From an uncultured Flavobacteriaceae bacterium (GTDB taxonomy: Bacteria > Bacteroidota > Bacteroidia > Flavobacteriales > Flavobacteriaceae): DNA of 64,000 nucleotides. Shown piece by piece: positions 51,236 through 59,725 of this stretch. The translations under genes and the position numbers were made by a program. The notes beneath the pieces were generated by a model, which was not told the origin of the DNA, did no database searches, and worked only from the letters and a program-made list of their open reading frames with translations. The DNA lies in contig CAJJDI010000014.1 in assembly GCA_905182835.1 (NCBI GenBank), positions 1-64,000 on the forward strand. Reading direction: 5' to 3'. The number at the start of each line of letters is the position of its first letter. Within the stretch, counting starts at the first letter, position 1.

Positions 51236-52576
51236 ATGAATCAGATTCTAATAAAAAACGCAAGAATTATTAATGAAGGTAAAATAATCACGTCTGATAT
51301 TTTTATTGAAGATGAGATTATTCAAGAAATATCTAATTCTATTAGTGTAAAATCATCATCTGTTCAAATTATAGATGCAGAAAATAATTTTGTAATTCCT
51401 GGAGTAATTGATGACCAAGTTCATTTTAGAGAACCGGGGCTTACACATAAAGCAGATATTAAATCAGAGTCTAAAGCTGCGGTAGCTGGAGGCGTCACTT
51501 CATTTATTGAAATGCCAAACACTAAACCTCAAGCTACTACTTTAGTAGAGTTAGATAGAAAATTTGAAATTGCATCAAAAGACTCTCTTGCAAATTATTC
51601 ATTTATGTTCGGAGGAACAAATGACAACTTAGACGAAATATTAAAAGTTGATACAAAAAATGTTGCTGGTTTAAAATTATTTTTAGGTTCTTCTACAGGT
51701 AATATGTTAGTTGATAACTTAGAAGTTCTAGAAAACATATTCTCTAAAACAGATATGCTTATCTCGGTGCATTGTGAAGATGAGGCGACTATTAAGAGTA
51801 ATTTAAAAGAATATACTGATAAATATGGGGATGACATACCTATGAAATTTCATCCTTTAATTAGGAGTAGAAAAGCATGTTATATCTCATCTTCTAATGC
51901 TATTAAATTAGCAAAAAAAACTGGAGCAAGATTACATGTATTTCATCTTTCAACTGCAGAGGAGACTAAGCTTTTTTCTAATAGAAAGAAGCTAAAAGAC
52001 AAGAAAATAACTTCTGAGGTCTGTATACATCACTTATGGTTTTCTGATTCTGATTATGCTCAACTTGGATCAAAAATAAAGTGGAATCCAGCAGTTAAAA
52101 GTTCATCAGACAGAGATGCTTTGTGGAAGGCTTTACTTGATGATAGAATAGATGTAATAGCAAGTGATCATGCACCACATACCGAGAAGGAAAAACAATC
52201 TAATTATTTAAATTGTCCATCGGGAGGTCCACTTGTTCAACATACTCTACCTGCAATGTTAGAAGCACATCACAATAATAAAATTTCACTTGAAAAAATT
52301 GTTGAAAAGATGTGTCATAATCCAGCTATACTTTTCCAAATCGAAAAAAGAGGGTTCATTAAAAAAGGTTATTATGCAGATTTAGTTATTTTTAACTTAA
52401 ATAATCCATGGACTGTAAATAAAGATAACATATTGTACAAATGTGGTTGGTCACCCTTTGAAGGGAAATCATTTAAGTCTAGAATTTCACATACAATTGT
52501 AAATGGAAAGCTAATATATAATAACTCTCGATTTGTTAATACTACTCGTGGTAAAAGACTGACATTTGAAAGATGA
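51236..52576 (+). CDS. pyrC: Dihydroorotase (class I-type amidohydrolase)
   Basis: This enzyme cyclises carbamoyl-aspartate to dihydroorotate in pyrimidine synthesis. The 446-residue protein has the amidohydrolase fold: VIDDQVHFREPGLTHKADI, a Lys in GLKLFLGSSTG for the carboxylated bridge, SVHCEDEAT, LHVFHLSTAEE and VIASDHAPHT. The usual first metal pair HxH reads QVH here, so one histidine ligand is Gln; I recall this as common in Bacteroidota homologues annotated as dihydroorotase. The stop overlaps the DUF4296 start by 4 bases. Confidence 0.88.
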   Translation: MNQILIKNARIINEGKIITSDIFIEDEIIQEISNSISVKSSSVQIIDAENNFVIPGVIDDQVHFREPGLTHKADIKSESKAAVAGGVTSFIEMPNTKPQATTLVELDRKFEIASKDSLANYSFMFGGTNDNLDEILKVDTKNVAGLKLFLGSSTGNMLVDNLEVLENIFSKTDMLISVHCEDEATIKSNLKEYTDKYGDDIPMKFHPLIRSRKACYISSSNAIKLAKKTGARLHVFHLSTAEETKLFSNRKKLKDKKITSEVCIHHLWFSDSDYAQLGSKIKWNPAVKSSSDRDALWKALLDDRIDVIASDHAPHTEKEKQSNYLNCPSGGPLVQHTLPAMLEAHHNNKISLEKIVEKMCHNPAILFQIEKRGFIKKGYYADLVIFNLNNPWTVNKDNILYKCGWSPFEGKSFKSRISHTIVNGKLIYNNSRFVNTTRGKRLTFER

Positions 52577-53049
52577 GAAAATTAAATTTTATATTTATAA
52601 TCTTTTTTTTATTGAACTGTACAAATAACAGCTTAGTTAAAAAACCTTCTCAACCAAAGAATTTGATTTCTAAAGAAAAAATGGTTGATATTATTTACGA
52701 CATGACACTTATCAGTGTTGCTAAAGGAGTTAATAAAAAAATTCTTGAAAACAACGGGATTATTCCCGAGCAATATATTTTTAATAAACACTCAATTGAC
52801 AGTACGATATTTGCGGAAAACAATGAGTATTACTCTTTTGATTTAAAAATATATCAATCAATTTTTGATGCTGTTAAAATCAAATTGGAACACAATAAAA
52901 AAATCATTAATGATAGTTTAGGTATAATGAAAAAGCTATCAGGAGAGTTGAGTAAAAAACTAATTAAAGAAAGTAAATTAAATAAAATATTAATTGATAC
53001 CATTAAAATTGACAGCATCACTAAAATTAAATTAATTAATACAAATTAG
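52573..53049 (+). CDS. DUF4296 lipoprotein
   Basis: This is a 158-residue lipoprotein with an N-terminal hydrophobic segment ending IFFLLNC (Cys near residue 16). Helix-rich sequence follows (KEKMVDIIYDMTLISVAKGVNKKILENNGIIPEQYIFNKHSIDSTIFAENNEYYSFDL), the signature of DUF4296. Its function is unknown. The family is regularly next to dihydroorotase in flavobacteria, and the 4-base overlap implies co-translation. Confidence 0.85.
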   Translation: MRKLNFIFIIFFLLNCTNNSLVKKPSQPKNLISKEKMVDIIYDMTLISVAKGVNKKILENNGIIPEQYIFNKHSIDSTIFAENNEYYSFDLKIYQSIFDAVKIKLEHNKKIINDSLGIMKKLSGELSKKLIKESKLNKILIDTIKIDSITKIKLINTN

Positions 53050-53094
53050 TATTGCATATTTTTAGTTATTTTGTTAAATAAAAACAACTTATAA

Positions 53095-54390
53095 ATGATG
53101 AAGAATTTTATAGATGAAATTAGATGGAGAGGAATGATTCACGATGAGATACCTGGAATTGATGATCATTTAAGTAATTCATCTAGGGTTTCATACATTG
53201 GGTTTGACCCAACCTCTGATTCTCTTCATATCGGAAGTTTAGTTCCTATAATGCTGCTTGCCCATTTTCAAAGATCAGGGCATAAACCAATTGCTTTAAT
53301 CGGTGGTGCAACAGGAATGATTGGAGACCCTTCTGGTAAATCTGCTGAAAGAAACTTACTAGACGAAAAAATATTGCTTAAGAACCAAATAGCTATAAAA
53401 AAACAATTATCTCAGTTTTTAAATTTCGATTCAAAAATTCAAAATTCAGCCTTAATACTAAACAATCTTGAATGGATGAAAAATTTCTCTTTATTAGAAT
53501 TTATTCGTGATGTTGGTAAACACATTTCTGTAAATTATATGATGTCTAAAGATTCTGTAAAAAATAGAATTTCATCTGAATCTTCAAATGGGATGAGTTT
53601 TACTGAATTTACTTATCAACTGGTCCAAGGTTATGATTTCCTGCATTTATATAAAAGTCATGATTGCACTATTCAAATGGGAGGTAGTGATCAATGGGGC
53701 AACATCACAACTGGAACAGAGTTAATAAGAAGAATTTCTTCTGGCAAGGGATATGCCTTAACATGCCCTTTAATTACTAAATCTGATGGCACTAAATTTG
53801 GTAAAACAGAAGGTGGTAATATTTGGTTAGATTCAAATAAAACTTCAGTATATAAATTCTACCAATATTGGTTAAATACTAGTGATTTAGATGCTGAAAA
53901 GTATATAAAAATATTTACATTTCTTTCTGAAAAAGAGATTACAGATTTTATATTAATACACAGAGCGGAGCCACACAAAAGGCTGATTCAAAAGACTTTA
54001 GCTAGAGAAATTACAACAATTGTTCATTCGGTTGAATCGTTTAGTCAAGTAGAACTAGCTTCAACTATATTGTATAGTAAGAGCTTTAAAAGAGACATTG
54101 AATTAATTGATGAAAATACCTTTTTAGATATATTTGAAGGTGTTCCGTTAGTTGAATTGCCTAAAGATAATTTAATTACAGGTGTTGATATGATTTCTGC
54201 TTTATCATCCAAAACAGGGTTTTTAAAATCTAACTCTGAGGCAAGAAGATCACTAAAGGAAAATTCTATTTCAATTAATAAATCTAAAATTAAAGAAGAA
54301 TATTTAATTGATACTAAAGACTTGATTAATGATAAATACGTGATAATTAATAAAGGAAAAAGGAATACTTATATAATAAAATTTATATAA
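53095..54390 (+). CDS. tyrS: Tyrosine--tRNA ligase
   Basis: This class I synthetase charges tRNA-Tyr. The 431-residue protein has the HIGH-type motif in FDPTSDSLHIGSLVP, tyrosine-binding QLVQGYDFLHLYKSHDCTIQMGGSDQWGNI, the KMSKS-type KFGKTEGGNIWLD and a C-terminal S4-like domain ending FI. The start could be the first or second of two adjacent Met codons (53095 or 53098). The convergent LuxE-like gene lies 3 bases away. Confidence 0.96.
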   Translation: MMKNFIDEIRWRGMIHDEIPGIDDHLSNSSRVSYIGFDPTSDSLHIGSLVPIMLLAHFQRSGHKPIALIGGATGMIGDPSGKSAERNLLDEKILLKNQIAIKKQLSQFLNFDSKIQNSALILNNLEWMKNFSLLEFIRDVGKHISVNYMMSKDSVKNRISSESSNGMSFTEFTYQLVQGYDFLHLYKSHDCTIQMGGSDQWGNITTGTELIRRISSGKGYALTCPLITKSDGTKFGKTEGGNIWLDSNKTSVYKFYQYWLNTSDLDAEKYIKIFTFLSEKEITDFILIHRAEPHKRLIQKTLAREITTIVHSVESFSQVELASTILYSKSFKRDIELIDENTFLDIFEGVPLVELPKDNLITGVDMISALSSKTGFLKSNSEARRSLKENSISINKSKIKEEYLIDTKDLINDKYVIINKGKRNTYIIKFI

Positions 54391-54393
54391 GTA

Positions 54394-55365
54394 TTATACT
54401 AGTAGATTGCACCCACGAATATCAGAATTGTCAAATCTACCTAGTATTTCAAAATTATTTTCATTATTTTTTTTACCTAAATCTTCAGTTGCTATAAAAG
54501 AACATGAATTAATGTTTGCTAAGTCTATTACATTAACTCCACCAGTTATTCCATTTTTTTTGAAAGATAAAGCATCTTGGGGCTCTCTTATGTGTATCTT
54601 CATCCACGGAGGGCATTGAAAAATGCCATTATTAGTTGAATATGCTTGGGAAAGTAGCTCCGTCATGCCATATTCACTGCAAATTAGATCTGTACCAAAC
54701 CCATTTATTAGTTTTGTATGAAGTTCATTTCTTATCATTTCCTTTCTTCTTCCTTTCATCCCTCCAGTTTCAACTATGGTAAGGTTAGGTAATTTAAAAT
54801 TAAATTTTTCGATTAAATTTAATAATGCGAATGTAACTCCTATTAATATGACTTTCTCTTTTTTTAATTCAATTAATTTGTCTTTTAATTCGATATAGTT
54901 ATCTAGATAAAATCCACTATTTTTTCTATTTGTTTTTTTAATTAATTTATCTGCCATATATATTAAAGAAGAATTTTTATTTTCTAAATACGATGGCAAT
55001 AATGCTAAAATGGTAAATTCTTTGATGTCTCCAAAAAAATATTTAAAGGAGTTTTCGAAGCTTGATTCATAAAGTTTTAAATCAGTTATATAATGTGTGC
55101 TTAAATTAGTATTAGTTGTTCCGCTACTAATAAATTTTTTTTCTATTGATTGATTAGAGCTTAAAACTGTATGAGACTTAAAAAATTTAATTGGTAAAAA
55201 AGGAATTTGATTTGAATTAGTTATATCTGAGGGATTCTTGTTTATTAAATCACAAAATGACCTATAAATTTTATTATTATCAAATTGATATTTAAATATT
55301 TTCACTGCCATTGATTCAAAGTCATCAATAGTTTTAATTTTAAAAATACTCTCATAATTTATCAT
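54394..55365 (-). CDS. LuxE/acyl-protein synthetase-like protein
   Basis: This is a 323-residue protein from the ATG at 55365 (MINYESIFKIKTIDDFE); a further 16 upstream codons to 55413 are hydrophobic and unlikely. It resembles the adenylating LuxE family: IPFLPIKFFKSHTVLSS, FISSGTTNTNLSTHY (nucleotide-binding S/T-rich motif), VIETGG-like IVETGGMKGRRKE, FGTDLICSEYGMTELLSQAYS and FEILGRFDNSDIRGCNLLV. LuxE makes acyl-AMP for fatty-acid reductase, but no lux genes are here. Homologues in flavobacteria are called acyltransferases; the true substrate is unknown. A TACTTTTG box lies 5 bases upstream, so the mRNA may be leaderless. Confidence 0.8.
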   Translation of the reverse strand: MINYESIFKIKTIDDFESMAVKIFKYQFDNNKIYRSFCDLINKNPSDITNSNQIPFLPIKFFKSHTVLSSNQSIEKKFISSGTTNTNLSTHYITDLKLYESSFENSFKYFFGDIKEFTILALLPSYLENKNSSLIYMADKLIKKTNRKNSGFYLDNYIELKDKLIELKKEKVILIGVTFALLNLIEKFNFKLPNLTIVETGGMKGRRKEMIRNELHTKLINGFGTDLICSEYGMTELLSQAYSTNNGIFQCPPWMKIHIREPQDALSFKKNGITGGVNVIDLANINSCSFIATEDLGKKNNENNFEILGRFDNSDIRGCNLLV

Positions 55366-55459
55366 ATATTCAAAAGTATTTAAAATATAAAATATTAACA
55401 TAAGAATTGACACTTATTTAATAATTTGTTATTGTTAACATAACGTTATCAATTAATAA

Positions 55460-55493
55460 TTTGAATTTCATATGACTTTACTTTATATATTTG
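55460..55493 (+). promoter_or_regulatory. Promoter for the two-component operon
   Basis: TATATTTG at 55486-55493 matches the -7 consensus, and TTTG at 55460-55463 lies 22 bases upstream, slightly longer than the ideal spacing. Transcription should begin about 9 bases before the TTG start of the response regulator. Confidence 0.5.
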
Positions 55494-55508
55494 TGAAAAA
55501 CAAATGCT

Positions 55509-56186
55509 TTGAATATAAACTATAAAATACTACTTGTTGACGATGAGCCAGATATATTAGAAATTATATCATATTCACTAGAAAATGAAGGTTATAGTGT
55601 TTATAAGGCAAAGAATGGACTTCAGGCTATTGAAATTGCAAAAAAAGTAACACCAGATCTAATTATTATGGATTTAATGATGCCAGAAATGAATGGAGTT
55701 GAAGCGTGTGAACAAATTAGAAAATCAACAAAATTAAATAATGTAATCATTACTTTCTTATCTGCTAGATCAGAAGATTTTTCTCAAATTGCTGGTTTTG
55801 ATGCTGGTGCAGATGATTATATAACTAAACCTATCAGGCCGAAAGTGTTATTAAGTAAGATTAAAGCTCTATTGAGAAGAAACAAATCTGATATTGATGC
55901 TCCAGTAATTCAGATTAATGATTTAATTATAGATAGATCAAGATATTTAGTTAATCTAAAAGGAATTGAAATTTCATTACCTAGAAAGGAATTTGAATTG
56001 TTATATTTGTTGACATCAAGTCCTAACACTGTTTTTACAAGGAGTAAGATTTTAGATGCTGTTTGGGGTACGGACGTTATTGTAGGAGATCGAACTATTG
56101 ACGTGCATATCAGAAAATTACGAGAAAAAATCGGAGACTCATCGTTTAAAACTATTAAAGGAGTTGGGTATAAGTTTGTAAGCTAA
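55509..56186 (+). CDS. OmpR/PhoB-family response regulator
   Basis: This is a 225-residue DNA-binding response regulator. The receiver domain has the acidic pocket LLVDDEPD, phospho-acceptor Asp in LIIMDLMMPEMNG and Lys in DDYITKPIRP. The C-terminal winged helix has IEISLPRKEFELLYLLTSSPNTVFTRSKILDAVWG and RTIDVHIRKLREKIG. The start is a TTG; no ATG occurs before the conserved VDDE. The stop overlaps the kinase start by 1 base (TAATG), showing a cognate pair. The resemblance to PhoB/RprY-type regulators suggests envelope or nutrient response; the signal is unknown. Confidence 0.94.
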   Translation: MNINYKILLVDDEPDILEIISYSLENEGYSVYKAKNGLQAIEIAKKVTPDLIIMDLMMPEMNGVEACEQIRKSTKLNNVIITFLSARSEDFSQIAGFDAGADDYITKPIRPKVLLSKIKALLRRNKSDIDAPVIQINDLIIDRSRYLVNLKGIEISLPRKEFELLYLLTSSPNTVFTRSKILDAVWGTDVIVGDRTIDVHIRKLREKIGDSSFKTIKGVGYKFVS

Positions 56187-57238
56187 TGTCCTTTAAATTT
56201 AAAAAATCTTATTCATTTGCATTTAAGTCATCAATTGCAATTTCTTTAATTATAACATTTATAGTTAGCCTTTTTTATTACTCTAATTTTTTATTAGAAG
56301 ACCTTTTGATTGAACTTATATGTCTGTCTGTTTTGATTTTTTTAACATCTTTCTTTATAATTCAATCTAGAATTGAAACTTTTATTTATTTAAAAATAAA
56401 AAATCTGTATAAAGAATTAAATCTTCTTGATTCAATTTCATTGTCTAAATCTAATGTTACTACAGACATGAATTCGTTAATGAAAAATATTAATGAATTC
56501 AGCAGAGATAAAAAATTAGAAATTGAAACTTTAAAAATTAGAGAGGAATTTAGAAAAGAATTCATTGGTAATGTAGCGCACGAATTGAAAACTCCAATTT
56601 TTACAATTCAAGGTTATATTGAAAATTTAATAGATGGCGCTATAACCGATGAAGATGTTAGAGATAAGTTTTTAAATAGAGCGAAAATTAGTGTAGAAAG
56701 ATTGATTTATATTATCAAGGATTTAGATATGATAACTAAGTTTGAATCAGGAACTCTAAATTTAGAGTTAGATGCATTTGATATAAATGAACTTGTACAA
56801 GATGTTTACGAACAACTAGAAATTCAAGCTCAAAAAAAAGAAATCAAATTAATATTTAACAAAAATTATCCTGAATCTATATTTGTTAATGGAGATAAAG
56901 ACAAGATAGAGCAAGTAGTTACAAACCTTGTAATCAATTCAATTAAATATGGAACAGATAAAGGTACAACAGAAGTTAGCTTTGAGAGTTTAACAAATGA
57001 TAAATTAATAGTTAGAATTACTGATAATGGAGACGGTATTTTGAAAGAACACCTGTCACGACTTTTCGAAAGATTTTACAGGGTTGATCAAAGTGGTTCT
57101 AGAAAAGAAGGTGGCTCTGGTCTAGGACTTTCAATCGTAAAGCACATAATTGATGCGCATAATGAAAACATATATATTGAATCTGAGCTTGGGATTGGAA
57201 GTGAGTTCTCATTTACTTTATCTAAATATATAAATTAG
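56186..57238 (+). CDS. Sensor histidine kinase paired with the response regulator
   Basis: This is a 350-residue kinase with two closely spaced membrane segments (SIAISLIITFIVSLFYYSNF; LIELICLSVLIFLTSFFII) and almost no periplasmic loop, so it probably senses within the membrane or cytoplasm. The H-box is FIGNVAHELKTPIFTIQGYIENL. The ATPase domain has NLVINSIKYG, DNGDGI and the G2 box GGSGLGLSIVKHIIDAH. It overlaps the response regulator stop, making them one operon. PhoR-like architecture without a PAS domain is visible. Confidence 0.94.
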   Translation: MSFKFKKSYSFAFKSSIAISLIITFIVSLFYYSNFLLEDLLIELICLSVLIFLTSFFIIQSRIETFIYLKIKNLYKELNLLDSISLSKSNVTTDMNSLMKNINEFSRDKKLEIETLKIREEFRKEFIGNVAHELKTPIFTIQGYIENLIDGAITDEDVRDKFLNRAKISVERLIYIIKDLDMITKFESGTLNLELDAFDINELVQDVYEQLEIQAQKKEIKLIFNKNYPESIFVNGDKDKIEQVVTNLVINSIKYGTDKGTTEVSFESLTNDKLIVRITDNGDGILKEHLSRLFERFYRVDQSGSRKEGGSGLGLSIVKHIIDAHNENIYIESELGIGSEFSFTLSKYIN

Positions 57239-57296
57239 TCACCTTTATTTTCTTATTAAGAATTTATTATTATTTCTTTACATAAAATTTTAGATT

Positions 57297-57971
57297 TTGG
57301 GTAGTAAAAACAAATTAAAAAAATTCAGGGATAACGATACGTTTAATAATGTATTTCAGCCAAGTAGAGATGATTTATTATCTGATTCGTTTGAGTTTAA
57401 AGGAAAATGGTCGGAGAGTATTTTCAATAATAATAATCCAATTGTTTTAGAATTAGGTTGTGGTAAAGGTGAGTATTCAGTAGAGCTTGCAAAAAAAAAC
57501 CCTAATATTAATTTTATTGGGATTGATATAAAAGGTGCTAGGTTTTGGAGAGGCGCAAAAACAGCAACTGAGAGTAATATTAATAATGTTAAATTTATTA
57601 GAGCTCAAATTGAGCTTGTTGAATTTCTTTTTGATAAAAATGAAGTATCTGAAATTTGGATTACATTTCCAGACCCTCAAATCACATACAAAAGAACAAA
57701 ACACAGATTAACAAATCTAGATTTTTTAAAAAAATACAAAATAATTCTACAGAAAAATGGTTTTATCAATCTAAAAACTGATAGTGAATTCCTACATGGC
57801 TATACTTTAGGTGTTTTACAGGCTATGGTAGGGCCTGAAATCCTGTATTCTAATCACGATATTTATAAAAGAGAGGGTAGTCCAGAAGAAGTAACTGAAA
57901 TAAAAACTCATTATGAATCGTTATTTTTAAAAGAAGATAAACCTATTACATATATTAAATTTAAAATCTAA
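57297..57971 (+). CDS. trmB: tRNA (guanine-N7-)-methyltransferase
   Basis: TrmB methylates G46 of tRNA using S-adenosylmethionine. The 224-residue protein begins at a TTG (MGSKNKLKKFRDNDTF, the normal family start). It has the SAM motif VLELGCGKGEYSVELAKKNPNINFIGIDIKGAR, the substrate motif ITFPDPQITYKRTKHRLTN and the C-terminal YESLF. It lies 58 bases after the kinase and 4 bases before the alkyltransferase-like gene, both starting with TTG. Confidence 0.95.
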   Translation: MGSKNKLKKFRDNDTFNNVFQPSRDDLLSDSFEFKGKWSESIFNNNNPIVLELGCGKGEYSVELAKKNPNINFIGIDIKGARFWRGAKTATESNINNVKFIRAQIELVEFLFDKNEVSEIWITFPDPQITYKRTKHRLTNLDFLKKYKIILQKNGFINLKTDSEFLHGYTLGVLQAMVGPEILYSNHDIYKREGSPEEVTEIKTHYESLFLKEDKPITYIKFKI

Positions 57972-57975
57972 TATT

Positions 57976-58308
57976 TTGGAGTCAAATGAAGATAATTTTT
58001 TCGAAAAGGTTTATAATGTAGTTAGATTAATACCTTATGGAAGAGTTACAAACTACGGCTCTATTGCTAAGTATTTAGGATCTCCACAGAGCTCAAGAGC
58101 TGTTGGTTATGCGATGAATTCTTCACATAACAAATCAGACATTCCAGCTCATCGAGTAGTAAACAGGGTGGGTCTTTTAACTGGAAAGCATCATTTTTTT
58201 GGCTCTAATTTAATGAAAAAACTTCTTGAGAGTGAGGATGTTATAATTATTAATAATCAAGTGCACAATTTTGATGCTTTGTACTGGGATCCATGCATTG
58301 AACTATAA
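57976..58308 (+). CDS. Alkyltransferase-like (ATL) DNA base-flipping protein
   Basis: This is a 110-residue protein of the MGMT/AGT C-terminal family. VYNVVRLIPYGRVTNYGSIAKYLGSPQSSRAVGYAMNS is the DNA-binding HTH with the arginine finger. The active-site PCHRV of true alkyltransferases reads PAHRVVN here: the acceptor cysteine is Ala. ATL proteins lacking this Cys bind O6-alkylguanine and recruit nucleotide-excision repair rather than repairing directly, so that role is inferred. It starts at a TTG. Confidence 0.9.
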   Translation: MESNEDNFFEKVYNVVRLIPYGRVTNYGSIAKYLGSPQSSRAVGYAMNSSHNKSDIPAHRVVNRVGLLTGKHHFFGSNLMKKLLESEDVIIINNQVHNFDALYWDPCIEL

Positions 58309-58342
58309 TTCTAATACATTTATTAAAATCAAGTTTTCGCAC

Positions 58343-58350
58343 TATATTTG
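58343..58350 (+). promoter_or_regulatory. -7 box for mrp
   Basis: TATATTTG matches TAnnTTTG and ends 18 bases before the TTG start of mrp, giving a very short leader. No -33 TTG is apparent. It suggests that the mrp-nfu-reductase-ferredoxin block has its own promoter. Confidence 0.45.
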
Positions 58351-58368
58351 CATAAAGAACAATAGAAT

Positions 58369-59478
58369 TTGAAAATAAGTAAAAACGAAATACTCAAAAA
58401 ACTACAAGAAGCAAAAATCGAAAACTGTGTTTTTGTTAATCTTGTTAACTTTTCTGATGAAATTATCTTAGATGTAAATATTTCAAATCCAACTTTACAA
58501 GCAAAGAAAAAAGCTGAATTGGAGATAAATACCTTTTTTGTATCAAAGTTAAATTCTAACTATAAAGTTAAGATTAATTTTAAGTCAATTTCAACTGTTA
58601 AAGAGGCTAAAAAAATAGAGTCTAAAAAAATAACAGGCATTAAAAATATTATTGCAGTTGCATCTGGAAAAGGTGGTGTTGGTAAGTCTACAGTTACTTC
58701 TAATTTATCTGTTTCACTTGCAAAAATGGGATTTAAAGTCGGACTTTTAGATGCGGATATATATGGACCATCCATACCAATTATGTTTGATATAGTAGAT
58801 GAAAGACCTAAGTCGGTAATAATTGAGGGTAAAAGTAAAATGGAGCCTGTAATGAATTATGGAGTTAAGGTTCTATCTATAGGTTTTTTTACAAAACCTG
58901 ATCAGGCTGTCATATGGAGGGGCCCAATGGCTTCAAAGGCTTTAAATCAGATGATTTTTGATGCCAACTGGGGGGAATTAGACTTTCTGTTAATTGACTT
59001 ACCACCAGGAACTGGAGACATTCACTTAAGTATATTACAGGCATTACCTATTACAGGTGCTGTAATTGTTAGTACCCCTCAAAATGTTGCATTAGCTGAT
59101 GCGAAAAAAGGTGTAGCTATGTTTAAGCAAGAAGTAATCAATGTCCCAGTTTTAGGTATTATTGAAAACATGTCTTATTTTACACCTGAAGAATTACCAG
59201 ATAATAAATATTATTTATTTGGAAAAGATGGAGCAAAAAACTTAGCGGTTGATCTAGAAGTGCCTTTTTTAGGTAATATTCCTATTGTTCAAAGTGTTAG
59301 AGAAGCTGGAGATTTCGGTAGGCCTGTTGCAATGCAAGAGGATACAATCGTAAGTAAAGATTTTAAACTAATTACACAGAATGTTGTATCTGAAGTTGTG
59401 AAAAGGAATAAGAACCTTCCAATAACAGAAGCAATTAAAATCACAACCATGGCAGGTTGTTCAGCAGTTAATAAATAA
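58369..59478 (+). CDS. mrp: Mrp/ApbC/NBP35-type Fe-S cluster carrier ATPase
   Basis: This is a 369-residue P-loop protein that carries and delivers Fe-S clusters. A short MIP18/DUF59-like domain forms the N-terminus (to about residue 75, with DVNISNPTLQAKKKAE). The deviant Walker A IIAVASGKGGVGKSTVTSNLSVSLAKMGFKVGLLDADIYGPSIPIMFD follows, then PPGTGDIHLSILQALPITGAV and ENMSYF. The usual CxxC after ENMSYF is not present in this stretch (it reads FTPEELPDNK). The TTG at 58369 decides the start, as a stop codon lies two codons upstream. It is followed by nfu after 10 bases. Confidence 0.92.
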   Translation: MKISKNEILKKLQEAKIENCVFVNLVNFSDEIILDVNISNPTLQAKKKAELEINTFFVSKLNSNYKVKINFKSISTVKEAKKIESKKITGIKNIIAVASGKGGVGKSTVTSNLSVSLAKMGFKVGLLDADIYGPSIPIMFDIVDERPKSVIIEGKSKMEPVMNYGVKVLSIGFFTKPDQAVIWRGPMASKALNQMIFDANWGELDFLLIDLPPGTGDIHLSILQALPITGAVIVSTPQNVALADAKKGVAMFKQEVINVPVLGIIENMSYFTPEELPDNKYYLFGKDGAKNLAVDLEVPFLGNIPIVQSVREAGDFGRPVAMQEDTIVSKDFKLITQNVVSEVVKRNKNLPITEAIKITTMAGCSAVNK

Positions 59479-59488
59479 ATAAATTAAA

Positions 59489-59725
59489 ATGTCTGATAAT
59501 ATTAAAGAAAAAGTTGAAAATGCCTTAGACGAAATAAGACCGTTTCTTCAAAGAGACGGGGGTGACATATCACTACTTGAAATTAATGCTAACACAGTTA
59601 CTGTTAGACTTGAAGGAGCATGCTCTACTTGTAGTATTAACCAAATGACGCTAAAGTCGGGTGTTGAAATGACTATAAAAAAACATGCCCCAGAAATTGA
59701 AAATGTTATTAATATTGAATCATAA
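59489..59725 (+). CDS. NifU-like C-terminal domain Fe-S scaffold
   Basis: This is a 78-residue Nfu domain that binds a 4Fe-4S cluster between two subunits. NALDEIRPFLQRDGGDISLLEI and the ligand motif CSTCSINQMTLKSGVEMTIKKHAPEI are diagnostic, with CxxC present. No N-terminal IscU-like or A-type domain is attached. It lies between Mrp and the ferredoxin reductase, with 0 bases to the latter, which suggests Fe-S delivery to the ferredoxin made next door. Confidence 0.95.
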   Translation: MSDNIKEKVENALDEIRPFLQRDGGDISLLEINANTVTVRLEGACSTCSINQMTLKSGVEMTIKKHAPEIENVINIES

